Below, piece after piece: positions 39,456 through 51,167 of a stretch of DNA of 64,000 nucleotides. A program made the position numbers and the translations under genes. The stretch is taken from positions 62,936,019 through 63,000,018 of the forward strand of contig CM049306.1 in NCBI GenBank assembly GCA_026874595.1, written 5' to 3'. Below the pieces are notes generated by a model. That model did no database searches. It had not been told where the DNA came from and saw only the letters and a program-made list of their open reading frames with translations. Within the stretch, counting starts at the first letter, position 1. Every line of letters begins with the position of its first letter. Source of the DNA: Sipunculus nudus. Lineage: Eukaryota > Annelida > Sipuncula > Golfingiida > Sipunculidae.

Positions 39456-39728
39456 AATCAATTTAAAAATTGCCACATCACGTGTCTGTTCGACATGCAT
39501 TACCACACAGAACCCTTTGGTACAATTGCCATTCAAACCAGTACAGATTCCAATGGTGATTTGTACTGGTACAATTGGCAGTTGTACCAGAACAGCTGGC
39601 AATTTTGATTTGTACCAGTACAAATCACAAGTGCGATCTGAACTGGTACAACTGTGAATCGTACCAAAGGATTCTGTGTCGTGATGCATGTCTAACAGAC
39701 ACGTGATGTGGCAATTTTTAAATTGATT
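39456..39728. mobile_element. Foldback MITE, complete copy (273 bp)
   Basis: Outer arms of about 69 bp (39456-39525 and 39659-39728) are inverted copies of each other with only a few mismatches. They begin AATCAATTTAAAAATTGCC and end near GGTAC. The inner part is also palindromic: it repeats GATTTGTACTGGTACAA-type motifs in both orientations around a centre near 39592, so nearly the whole element can fold into one hairpin. The two near-mirror open frames on opposite strands are products of the palindrome. No clear target duplication was found, so the superfamily is not assigned. Confidence 0.85.
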
Positions 39729-41057
39729 AACATATTTATATATATATACATAAATCGTGTTATATATATATAATTGTTTCCCCTACAGAGTACAGACATG
39801 TCAGATTAAAAGATGGCGACAAGATCACGGTTAATGATTACGTCACATCACCTGGACTATCTATCTTCTATATAATTAACTAGCTGATAGACCCGGTATA
39901 CCGGGCTTAATCCCGGGGTTGGGGAGATTTATTAACTGAGATGTGAAATGTTGGCTGATTTTTTTATTCTAAAAGTTAACAGAAAATATAGGTTCCAGTG
40001 GGAAACTGTCTCCATAAGATATATATAAACATTTTAGCACGACTGCAGAATAACTGAAGCACAACACTTCTGTGATCAGAAAACGTTTCTATGTACAACT
40101 GCTTGTATCTTAATTTTGCCACTTACTTTTAAATTACATGAATCCTAAACATCATACCGTCCGTCCGTATAAACTCATAACCTAGTGGAGACAGTGTGTG
40201 AGTGATCCTGCAGTCGCTCCAATATTTTAAACATTTAATTTTTGGGGCTGTCCTCATTGTAAGAAATTTATACGCCGGTATGTTTACCTTGAAGACCTGG
40301 TTAGTGATGGTGTTTACATTGCGAACCGGAATGAGACGCGGCGGCATTCAGGCTTTTCGATGATATTTGACTGGATTCTATCGTTGGACGTATAAAGATT
40401 AGGTTGATGTGAGGAACACATGAAAGATTTTTAAATGTACGTTGCAAGGAAACTGTTCATGAAGAGAGAAACAGAAATATGCATACCTCGTAAGCAGCAG
40501 AAGCGGACCCAACGGGACTCCATGCAGAGGGTCCGTATCCCATTTTCAACCACCGCAACCTTTCTTTCATCGTAACAGACAAATTTTGAATCCTGAAACC
40601 CCAGCCACAACCCAATCCCACCCCACCCCACCCCAGCCCTGTTCCTGAAATTGGGACCTTGAATTAGGTTTTGTCATTAATCCTCCTGGGTTGAACTCTC
40701 CACTTTATAAAGCGAGAAACATGTGTTTATCTCTTTTACTGACCACGCACGTGGGTCAAATCCCTCATTGGAAGCAAGCGTTATTCATATGAACAATAGT
40801 CCTCAGTGTTAGAGGTTAGGTGACCACGATGCACGCATCCGGTGAGTGCCGAAGGCAGTTCGGCTTTGCTCGGTAAAAAAACGGAAAAAATCACTCAAAA
40901 TTATATGTACATTAAAAATGATTTATTTTCATATCGCCTATGTCACTGCGGGGATAATAACCATTCAAATGATGCATGGCACAATATTGTACACAACGCG
41001 GTTTTAGAGAACATCGCGAACAAACCTGGACCGAATTCCTTTTAAAGGTATTAGGTA
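39729..41057. other. Non-coding stretch
   Basis: No gene is seen. It contains a perfect 14-bp palindrome CCCGGTATACCGGG near 39893-39906 in a 'ctagctgatagacccgg' context that looks like the edge of an unidentified dispersed repeat, and a C-rich patch at about 40616-40636. Confidence 0.55.
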
Positions 41058-41685
41058 CGGAGTTGGGTTTTTTTCTAGACCACGGACTAGACCACCTGCT
41101 TCCGTTCTTATTTGACTCTCCAAATTCGGCAGACCTATCGGTGGTGTGCTCTTCTAGGACAAGTTTGTTTTATTTTGCGGGATTATGCCCTATTAAGCTG
41201 AATAGTTAATAATTTTATTATTTCCCCATTAGGTGCCCCTTTTTCATTTGTGCTGCAAGGTCCTCCACGCCAGCGACGCTTTTACAAGAGGCGCCTCGGG
41301 GATTTCCACTGGCCTGTTAAGACCATGGCCAAAGGGCATTTCCGTGCAACACGCGGTCACGCCGGTCCACTATAATCCGCTTTGATCCCCCATATCCATT
41401 GTAACGCCTCTAAAGGAATTGTCGCTCTCAAGAGGAAGTAAAGGTTTTTTATCCAAAGACCACATGACTCCGCCTTCAATGCGAGGGCTTTTCAGTTTGG
41501 TCAACACCGGGCACTGAGTCCAGTGATGTGACCACCGTTTGACAATTTTTTTATGGGTTACAGGTATGTTGATTTTCATACATTCAAAAATATCTTTCCA
41601 TGAAAACAATGGTTTCAAAAGTTCGGCCAAGTCATGTATTTTCTGATTTTTTTTTCAAAAAGAAGCCCCACCGGGTTTTTTTTTT

Positions 41686-41723
41686 GGGGGGGGGGATGGG
41701 GGGGGGGGGGGGGGGGGGGGGGG
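41686..41723 (+). repeat. Poly-G tract in copy U1
   Basis: 38 bases, all G except one AT interruption, preceded by a T run. It sits at the same place in the ancestral unit as the tract at 36116-36146. Confidence 0.93.
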
Positions 41724-41879
41724 TCACCGAGCGCCTATAGAATAAGTGCCTACGGGAAATGGTTTATGTCAAGTAAAATGTTCTTAGTGTCTTTCTCTAG
41801 TATTTCCTACGTTGTTTCGTCTGTTAAACGTATGTCTGCTGTGTCTCCATCTGGTGGCGATCCTGTATTGAGAAATTCA

Positions 41880-41990
41880 TGATTTATTAGTACACATAAC
41901 TTGCAAATGTGAAGCTCTTGACTGGGTCTCGAACCAGCAACCGTGTGATAACATGTCCTATGCGCTACCAATGCGCCATAAAAGGCGAAT
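41880..41990 (-). mobile_element. tRNA-derived SINE head
   Basis: On the minus strand the RNA polymerase III promoter boxes of a tRNA are visible: an A-box-like TGGCGCATTGGTAGCGC (41962-41978 reversed), whose GCGC/GCGC can form the D stem, and about 33 bp later a B box GGTTCGAGACC (41925-41935 reversed) inside a T-arm-like CTGG / CCAG stem. The acceptor ends do not pair, so it is not a working tRNA gene. Downstream 'caagagcttcacatttgc' may be the SINE body. It lies in the foreign insertion that interrupts copy U1. Confidence 0.6.
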
Positions 41991-42059
41991 TGGAAACCAT
42001 TCATGGTTCGAATGGGGATATTTGAATCTACTCTTGAGAATGGGTCGTAGTTGCTAAAA

Positions 42060-42143
42060 TGAGGGTTAATTTTTGTTAAGCGTATGCGTCGTCCGAGTGC
42101 TTCGCGCCCAGACGTCGAAAAAGCTTAAAAAAATTAACCCTCA
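42060..42143. repeat. 84-bp inverted repeat
   Basis: TGAGGGTTAATTTTTGTTAAGC (42060-42081) and its inverse (42123-42143) form a 21-22-bp stem with one bulge around a GC-rich loop of about 41 bases. It may be a small palindromic element or the remnant of one. It is not a bacterial-type terminator. Confidence 0.75.
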
Positions 42144-42769
42144 GCCGTTTGTTAATTGCCTGTCACTAAAGCGGACTCCGTCTCGCGCTTTGCGCGGACT
42201 AGGTGGAGTCACTGGTTTATTTGTAAACCCTAACCCTTGAAATACACCAAGTATACGTTGGATAGCCGTGATCCGTGTGCATACAAATGCCTCTATAGCG
42301 CAACACAACGTATGTGAATGACGTAGGCAGGACATGTGCACATAAGCTAAGTGGTGTAAACAAGCAGAGGGAGGAATAATGACATATAAATTTTTTTAAG
42401 ATCCGTTGCTGTAGGGAGGGTGAAACATGAAAAAAAAATATCACCAGTACATCTTTAAATTGATAACAAACTAGAATCTGTAGTCAGGACGTAAAGACCT
42501 CCATCAGAATCTTCTTTAATACCAGTTATGTGTTCACGTGTATGCGTTTCATGAGTGAACACTGTCATTCTTCAGTAACATGAGTTCACCTTGCAAGTGG
42601 CAGAACAAATGGTACGTAAGGGTGGCTTCCACACGGGGACAAAGGTATGGTCCGTTGTTATTATGGTTTATAAGAAAATATATATTGTGGTGATTCTTAT
42701 TATCTCCAAAATAATATGAACTATTGAAATGTCTTTACCCTAACCCTCTACAACTGTTCAGCAAAACAT

Positions 42770-44205
42770 TTTTTGCCTGTCACGCTTTTTCAGGAGGCGA
42801 CCTTTTATCCCCACTGAACCCCATTTCCATTATATCACCTGTTAATGAATTTTACTCTTTCAAAAGAAAGTAAAGATTTTAAATTCAAGCGCGGAACCAA
42901 TGTCCACATGGATCTCTTAATAAGGAGCATTTTTCTGTTGAGTGGACACAAAGAGCTGAGACCCTTTACAGGATCGCCGTTTTATAGGTTTACAGGTATG
43001 TTGATTTAATACATTCAGAAGTATCTTTCTATTTATGGGTTGTTTGAAAAAAAGTATTTTTTTCAAAAGGAAGCCCTGGAGGGATTGCACACACTTCTAA
43101 GTGTCCTCAATCTCTCGGGGACTTTTGAAATCCTTGCCAGAATCTACTTATCAGTCGTTCGTTCATACGTGCACGTTTCATAAACATTGTCATGGTTCAG
43201 AAAAACAGGTTCACCAGGCGCGAGTGGCAGAACAATTGCATATGAAAGGGCTGCTTCTACTCGGGGACAAAGGAATAGCCCCTTATAAATATTCCTTGTG
43301 GAATAGTGATTATGGCACTTAAGAAAAAAATATATTATGGTGATTCCGATTTCCTCCAAAAATGTAATGGATTACGGGTGCAGATTTACTCTACCCCTCT
43401 ACAGATTTCCAGCAAAATCTGCATATTACATTTTGCGTTAATTTGCTGATAGACAATGCAACCAACCAAGGCTGGAGTGGTTTCTTTGCTAAATGCTTTC
43501 ATCGAAATGTATCAACCTGATTTCTTTTTTATCTGGGAGAGTTGTCAATTTTGCATCAGATCTGCTTATTCCATGACAATTTACTTTACTTAAACCAAAA
43601 CTTTAATACTGTTGGTATATATTTTTCTGGGCCAATCTTTTTCACATTGGCAGCTATACGTTTCGCGTACAAGAGACTTCAACGACATATATATGTGAAT
43701 ACAAATAACGCATGTGTCTGTTAACATGCCTTAGACTATACCCTCAACTGATTACACTGAATAAACATCGTGATTTAAGATGTCGGCTGAGCTTCAACTA
43801 ATACGAAGCATCTTTCATATAACTGAATACTTCTTTATACAATAGTTATGTCTACGATATTTTCCAAGCAATGAAGCTGTCGGACCTATGTTGTTTATCG
43901 GGAGAAAAACGTCTTACTAAAAACTCGTGCACCCTGTATATGCCTCACGTCTCTTTCCAAAATTTATTTTTTAGTGTGATTTCTGGAATATAATAATTTT
44001 TCTCTCTATGTTGATATTTTGGGTGAGGGTGTTCCTGGAGAATTCTAGCAGAAGTAACCTTTATATCATATAAGTGAAACATATGACAAAAGTTCCTGCA
44101 AAACGTTAGGATTAAAATATGCTCGTTTAGTTCCTTTCAGCTCATTAAAAAAAAAACATCAGATAGAGCCGTGGATTTTAGACGGGTGCAGTTAGTTAAT
44201 ATTAT
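42770..44205. repeat. Ancestral repeat unit, copy U2
   Basis: This starts with the 'gcctgtcacgctttttcaggagg' module also seen near 35045. It then follows copy A in order: 'agtaaagat', 'caggtatgttgat', 'ctttct', 'cagaatct', 'gttcaccaggcgcgag', 'gggacaaaggaat', 'ggtgattccgatt', 'aaccaaggctggag', 'cacattggcagct', 'tatgcctca.gtct', 'cctggagaattctagca' and 'agagccgtggattttagacgggt' (about 44165). It lacks the copy-A insertions and is the cleanest of the three. The short open frames within it are not shared in frame with copy A, so no protein is inferred. Confidence 0.72.
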
Positions 44206-44640
44206 TATTGGCGGCGGCCACAGTGAACTCCTCCGTCGCCACGCAACTGATATGGACGTACGTTCTTGAACTGTCGGGGATGATCCTAAATTTGTCCTAA
44301 GGGGTGTTATTTCCCCTATTTTACTCATATCCTGTGATACATGTATATTTCACTTCATTGTACAGGGGCTACTACAGCGCCTACTAACGGAAACTACACC
44401 AGAGACCTCTCACGGCGCAGCCTCGCACTCCCAAGACTACGACTCTGCTGTTTATTAGGGATTGTCGAAATCAAAATTTGACCCCACAATGAACCCGGGT
44501 CTTTAAAATACACCAGCGGCGTTGGTATAAATCTAGTGAAGAGGAAAAAGTTGTCCGTTCAAGTGTGTTAGATAAGAAATGTTTCAAGGCAAATTACATA
44601 AATTTGGGGTGTTTTTGTGGTTAGGACTTTACGGAATAAG

Positions 44641-44695
<55 letters not shown>

Positions 44696-45194
44696 TATAT
44701 ATATATATATATTTTTTTTTTAAAGGAATGCCCATGTTAAATGTAAACAGGTGGTGTTTCACTGAAATGTAAAGAAAAATATTTTTAATTTTGACAGTAG
44801 AGACAAGTTTCATTTCGAGTAGAAACGATTTCTGGCGGAAGGGTGCAGCGAGCTCTGTCGTTCACCAGGGGGCTATCGCAGCGCCACATGATAGAAACTA
44901 CGCCGGTCCAATTGGCCCATGTCAAATCGCTCAATTTACCAATCTGAATGTGTCAAATTTAAAGCACCTATGTACTCATTCATTCTACAAAACACCTTTG
45001 TGCTTATTCATATAGATAGATTATATATTTGTTAAATTCTGAAGTAACGTCCACCAAGTGCAAGCCATAATTCCACAACAGGTAAATGTAAACATCTTTT
45101 TCAAGTTGTTATATCACTAGTCATCCTAATGTACCAACCCATTCCGCTGGAATTTTCTTATCACAATTCTTCTGGTTGACTAAGCCAGGTAAAG
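44206..45194. other. Non-coding stretch with (TA)n
   Basis: No gene is seen. It contains a (TA)n tract (44641-44712) and two related short segments: 'ctactacagcgcctactaacggaaactac' type near 44370, and 'gctatcgcagcgccacatgatagaaactac' type near 44873. A third relative is near 55341. This suggests a low-copy dispersed repeat. Confidence 0.55.
44641..44712. repeat. (TA)n microsatellite
   Basis: About 70 bp of TA with one GA interruption, followed by a T run. Confidence 0.95.
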
Positions 45195-48100
45195 TATGAG
45201 AGTTTACGAGAGTAACCTATGACTGTTACTGGGTTGAAGTGTATCATATCTTATTTCAGCTCTCATATTTAGGATGAGATGTTAAGATGGTAACCCAGAA
45301 CTGTAACTGGATATCAGAGTATGGGAGGTTTCGATGGTAACCCAGAACTGTTTATTCATTGTAGTGGATGAGAGGTTACGATAGTAACCCACAATTGTGA
45401 CTGGATTAATTGTAGAGGATGAGAGGTTTCGATGGAAACCCAGAACTGTTTATTCATTGTAGTGGATGAGAGATCACGATGGTAACCCACAATTGTGACT
45501 GGATTAATTGTAGAGGATGAGAGATTTTGATGGAAACCCAGAACTGTTTATTCATTGTAGTCGATGAGAGGTTACGATAGTAACCCACAATTGTGACTGG
45601 ATTAATTGTAGAGGATGAGAGGTTTCGATGGAAACCCAGAACTGTTTATTCATTGTAGTGGATGAGAGATCACGATGGTAACCCACAATTGTGACTGGAT
45701 TAATTGTAGAGGATGAGAGGTTTCGATGGAAACCCAGAACTGTTTATTCATTGTAGTGGATGAGAGGTTACGATAGTAACCCACAATTGTGACTGGATTA
45801 ATTGTAGAGGATGAGAGGTTTCGATGGAAACCCAGAACTGTTTATTCATTGTAGTGGATGAGAGATCACGATGGTAACCCACAATTGTGACTGGATTAAT
45901 TGTAGAGGATGAGAGGTTTCGATGGAAACCCAGAACTGTTTATTCATTGTAGTGGATGAGAGGTTACGATAGTAACCCACAATTGTGACTGGATTAATTG
46001 TGGAGGATGAGAGGTTTCGATGGAAACCCAGAACTGTTTATTCATTGTAGTGGATGAGAGGTTACGATAGTAACCCACAATTGTGACTGGATTAATTGTA
46101 GAGGATGAGAGGTTTCGATGGAAACCCAGAACTGTTTATTCATTGTAGTGGATGAGAGATCACGATGGTAACCCACAATTGTGACTGGATTAATTGTAGA
46201 GGATGAGAGGTTTCGATGGAAACCCAGAACTGTTTATTCATTGTAGTGGATGAGAGGTTACGATAGTAACCCACAATTGTGACTGGATTAATTGTGGAGG
46301 ATGAGAGATTTTGATGGAAACCCAGAACTGTTTATTCATTGTAGTGGATGAGAGGTTACGATAGTAACCCACAATTGTGACTGGATTAATTGTGGAGGAT
46401 GAGAGATTTTGATGGAAACCCAGAACTGTTTATTCATTGTAGTGGATGAGAGGTTACGATAGTAACCAAGAATTGTGACTGGATTAATTGTGGAGGATAT
46501 CAGAGGTTTCGATGGTAACCCAGAACTTTTTATTCATTGTAGTGGATGAGAGGTTACGATAGTAACCCACAATTGTGACTGGATTAATTGTGGAGGATGA
46601 GAGGTTTCGATGGTAACCCAGAACTGTTTATTCATTGTAGTGGATGAGAGGTTACGATAGTAACCAAGAATTGTGACTGGATTAATTGTGGAGGATATCA
46701 GAGGTTTCGATGGTAACCCAGAACTGTTTATTCATTGTAGTGGATGAGAGGTTACGATAGTAACCCACAATTGTGACTGGATTAATTGTGGAGGATGAGA
46801 GGTTTCGATGGTAACCCAGAACTTTTTATTCATTGTAGTGGATGAGAGGTTACGATAGTAACCCACAATTGTGACTGGATTAATTGTGGAGGATGAGAGA
46901 TTTTGATGGAAACCCAGAACTGTTTATTCATTGTAGTGGATGAGAGGTTACGATAGTAACCAAGAATTGTGACTGGATTAATTGTGGAGGATATCAGAGG
47001 TTTCGATGGTAACCCAGAACTTTTTATTCATTGTAGTGGATGAGAGGTTACGATAGTAACCCACAATTATGACTGGATTAATTGTAGAGGATGAGAGATT
47101 TTGATGGAAACCCAGAACTGTTTATTCATTGTAGTGGATGAGAGATCACGATGGTAACCCACAATTGTGACTGGATTAATTGTAGAGGATGAGAGGTTTC
47201 GATGGAAACCCAGAACTGTTTATTCATTGTAGTGGATGAGAGGTTACGATAGTAACCCACAATTGTGACTGGATTAATTGTGGAGGATGAGAGATTTTGA
47301 TGGAAACCCAGAACTGTTTATTCATTGTAGTGGATGAGAGGTTACGATAGTAACCCACAATTGTGACTGGATTAATTGTGGAGGATGAGAGATTTTGATG
47401 GAAACCCAGAACTGTTTATTCATTGTAGTGGATGAGAGGTTACGATAGTAACCAAGAATTGTGACTGGATTAATTGTGGAGGATATCAGAGGTTTCGATG
47501 GTAACCCAGAACTTTTTATTCATTGTAGTGGATGAGAGGTTACGATAGTAACCCACAATTGTGACTGGATTAATTGTGGAGGATGAGAGGTTTCGATGGA
47601 AACCCAGAACTGTTTATTCATTGTAGTGGATGAGAGGTTACGATAGTAACCCACAATTGTGACTGGATTAATTGTAGAGGATGAGAGGTTTCGATGGAAA
47701 CCCAGAACTGTTTATTCATTGTAGTGGATGAGAGATCACGATGGTAACCCACAATTGTGACTGGATTAATTGTAGAGGATGAGAGGTTTCGATGGAAACC
47801 CAGAACTGTTTATTCATTGTAGTGGATGAGAGGTTACGATAGTAACCCACAATTGTGACTGGATTAATTGTGGAGGATGAGAGATTTTGATGGAAACCCA
47901 GAACTGTTTATTCATTGTAGTGGATGAGAGGTTACGATAGTAACCCACAATTGTGACTGGATTAATTGTGGAGGATGAGAGATTTTGATGGAAACCCAGA
48001 ACTGTTTATTCATTGTAGTGGATGAGAGGTTACGATAGTAACCAAGAATTGTGACTGGATTAATTGTGGAGGATATCAGAGGTTTTGATGGTAACCCAGA

Positions 48101-48288
48101 ACTTTTTATTCATTGTAGTGGATGAGAGGTTACGATAGTAACCCACAATTGTGACTGGATTAATTGTAGAGGATGAGAGGTTTCGATGGAAACCCAGAAC
48201 TGTTTATTCATTGTAGTGGATGAGAGGTTACGATAGTAACCCACAATTGTGACTGGATTAATTGTAGAATATGAAAGGTTTTGATGGT
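45195..48288. repeat. 49-bp hairpin satellite arranged as 98-bp dimers
   Basis: About 3.1 kb of tandem repeats. The basic unit is about 49 bp and contains GATGAGAGGTTACGATGGTAACC followed by a spacer ending in 'ggattgtagtg'. Most of the array is made of 98-bp dimers (about 30). Half A carries GGTTACGATAGTAACC and CACAATTGTG; half B carries GGTTTCGATGGAAACC and 'cagaactgtttattcattgtagtg'. Both halves keep a 6-bp inverted repeat with a 4-base loop. Further variants (GAGATCACGATGG, GAGATTTTGATGG, and a 'ggatatcagagg' form that follows the 'accaagaatt' form) recur in blocks, giving higher-order structure. The left edge (45195-45345) holds simple, non-dimeric units. Confidence 0.95.
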
Positions 48289-48294
48289 AGCGAC

Positions 48295-48356
48295 AGCTTG
48301 TCACCCCAAACGTCGATTTTAGATGAACTGAAGACGATGGGGTGACAGTACAAGCT
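48295..48356. repeat. 62-bp imperfect hairpin at the array edge
   Basis: AGCTTG.TCACCCCA..CGTC on the left pairs with GACG..TGGGGTGA..CAAGCT on the right, around an AT-rich loop. It lies directly right of the 98-bp array and is not part of the repeat unit. Confidence 0.65.
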
Positions 48357-51104
48357 ATTGGGTTCGCATCAATTCTAATATGTGCAGATGTGCACGCCAT
48401 TTCTGACACTACTTTTTCATTTTCATCTACTTCTCGAACTGTCATTATCATGAGTTTAGACAAAATGTGACGTTATTCTGTTGGGGAAAATAATAATTAT
48501 TACATCCATGGTGGACTTGCGTGTATTCGTGCAGCAGATTTTAATACCGAGGCTGGTTTTACTGCAAAAACTCGTCTCCACGTCTGTCAGCGGGAGTACC
48601 ATAACTTCCGGTAGGGGATTCCCAAACGGCTATGTGTAAAACTCGGAAGTCCGAAGTCGGAAGCAAGGATTTTTTAAAAATAAAGCAATGATCGAAGCAT
48701 AATTTAAATGCTACTACATCAATGGAAAGTACCATTTTATTTTTATTGATAGAATAAGGTCTTTTCTATCATTATGTAAAAAATAAAAGTTATCCATCCG
48801 AAGTTATAGACTATTTTTTTGGTCGGAAATGCCCGGTTATGGTCCAAATGTGTAAAACTCCTAAGCCAGTAATGGCTAATGCACTGGTCATCATATAGTC
48901 AGCAAACGTGTCAAGCCTTTAAATTTCTTCAATATTTTTCATAAACTCAATCTGTTTTGTAACATTCATGATGCTGTTTTTTATAATATATATGATATTG
49001 ATATTTTATTTCATTTTGTAAAAGCAAGATTATATTAACTCATCAATATTTTACGCTGTTACCGTATTTTATGTTGGTGGAAAAAAGTTCAGTAAATGTT
49101 TAAAAATAAATTGTTACAGAGCAAATGTTAAAGATATAAAAAAAATCTGTTTTTTTATAGAACCTGATACCAGCAACTATTAAGTTCGGAGAGAAGGAGG
49201 TCCGAAAGCGCACGGTATACTACTGTATCGAGAATTCCGACTATAGTCCGGTTAATTTTGTTTCTGAGGATAATAATATAAGAATCAAATAAAAATAGTG
49301 AGTATACATGGAATATTCAGATGCATGGATTTTTATAAAGATAAAAAATTACTATACAGCAAAAGTGAAATGGGAATAATTAATACTTGTTATTGAAATA
49401 TTTATCTTAGCGGTAAATATCTAACTTGATTTATCAAAACGGTTTGGTTTCATTATTGCATGGTGTCATAAATTTTATGTGGAATTTCAAGGAATGAATC
49501 ATATAGATGGGCAACAGGTACAATAAAAATGCCTATATCCCGTAGCATCTTCAAGACACTAGGTCACCTCTAGACAGACTTTTACTTGTCTTACGTGTCG
49601 ATAAAGATTCTATATGGTTATTTATCAAAGATTTTACATTCAACGATCTTCTCTGTAAACAAAATTGTAATTTCTTATCGAGATCCTTGTAATCGTACAG
49701 TAATCCGAAGTTGAAGGGAGCACATTCTGTTTAGATGCCCTTATCATGCACATATTATAACGTTTGAGAGTAAAATCAGTTGCAAATATACTTTAGAATA
49801 TTATTAAATATCCATTTATTTGAAGTTGAAATGTGATGTTGAAACATCAGGAGTGAAATTTTTATATATAAATTTCAAGATTGAAAAGGTTTGAAAGAAA
49901 GAGTTAAAAACTTGAAGAATTAATTTTAGTTTTAAAAAAATATTCGCTTAAATATACAAATCGATCAGATTTTATAATCACATATGTATTAGTATTTTAT
50001 ATATTATCTGGACTGTTGTATCCCTTTTCTAAGATATATTTTAACATTTTTTTTAAATATCGTAGAACTCTAACATATTGAAAGACATTTCGTTTTGTAA
50101 ATGATACATATATATGTTTGTTCCTGTGATGACCTATATATATTGAATTTTCATATTTTTTCAACGTATGGAAAATATAATAGTTTTTATTTTGAATGAC
50201 ATCGTAATTTATAACTGTATTTTTAATGCCGTATTAGGGTTTATTATACCATATTTATTATTCAGTTGTGCATCCATAGAGTGCGCAAGGCCGGTCAGAC
50301 GTAACATCTCTCATTTTATCGAGTTCTTTTCCCATTTATTCGTAATCAATTTTCATTTCTTTTTCAGATTACTTTTTTTATTCCCTAGCAATTTCATTAT
50401 TATATTTATTACTTTCAATTTATAAGTTGGTGATTTACTCCACTGAGAGAGCATCCAATTATATACTAGTATATTGAGAGAGGAAGTCTTTTCGTTATCA
50501 CACTTTTCTCGGTCATAACACCGAGGAATCCCCACCCCATACCCCCCATCGCATTACCGTGTGAGTCATGCACGGTCTCCCCACAGAGCTCAGCTCATCC
50601 CTCCTCGGCTAATACTCAGACTCACGCACTGTGCTCTGCTGTCCGAGCCTGTGCTCTCACAGATCACAAAAGTCGGTAAAATGCAAAGATTGTCATAAGA
50701 CTTAAACATATCAATTATTGTACAATGAGTAATACATTTAAATAGTAACATTTTGCAAGTTATAAATGTATAGACGCGCATTCCATCATTGACATTAACA
50801 TGTTACGAACTTTTGAATATTTGGACTTTCCAGTTTATACCGTAATTTTTATAGAAATATAAATATTAAAGCCCAAAAACCTATAGTTTGGATATATTGT
50901 TTAAAAAAATGTAGGAGAATAGTTGCGGAACAGAAAATCCTCATAATTTTTTGTTTAAGGTGCCTCAAAATGTCCTCTTTACATTGCATATTTTAAAAAT
51001 TAATCTCTTCCCATACCCTCGCCATGTAAATATAAATATCTTTAAAAAAACATGGCTCTAGATGGGGTGAAATATATTACGTGAAAATACACACACACAC
51101 ACAC

Positions 51105-51167
<63 letters not shown>

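Larger units (their letters stand above)
41058..42770. repeat. Ancestral repeat unit, copy U1 (interrupted)
   Basis: This is collinear with copy A from 'ggttttttctaga' (41065) to the poly-G tract, and again from about 42426 ('ccagtaca.cttta', 'cctcca.cagaatct', 'gtgttca.gtgtat', 'gtgattct') to 'ctaaccctctacaa' at about 42740. About 0.7 kb between 41724 and 42425 is foreign and contains a SINE head and a hairpin. At about 42770 the text runs directly into the start module of the next unit, so U1 and U2 are in tandem. Confidence 0.7.

Noticed and set aside
39382-39689. Two opposite open frames with similar Val/Gln/Leu repeats
   Set aside because: Both are translations of the arms of the palindromic MITE.
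42005-42015. GGTTCGAATGG as a second tRNA-like B box on plus
   Set aside because: No A box precedes it in the right window, and it overlaps the flank of the minus-strand SINE head.
50168-50425. Phe/Ile-rich hydrophobic 85-codon frame as a membrane protein
   Set aside because: It is a typical translation of AT-rich, T-run DNA with no further signal.
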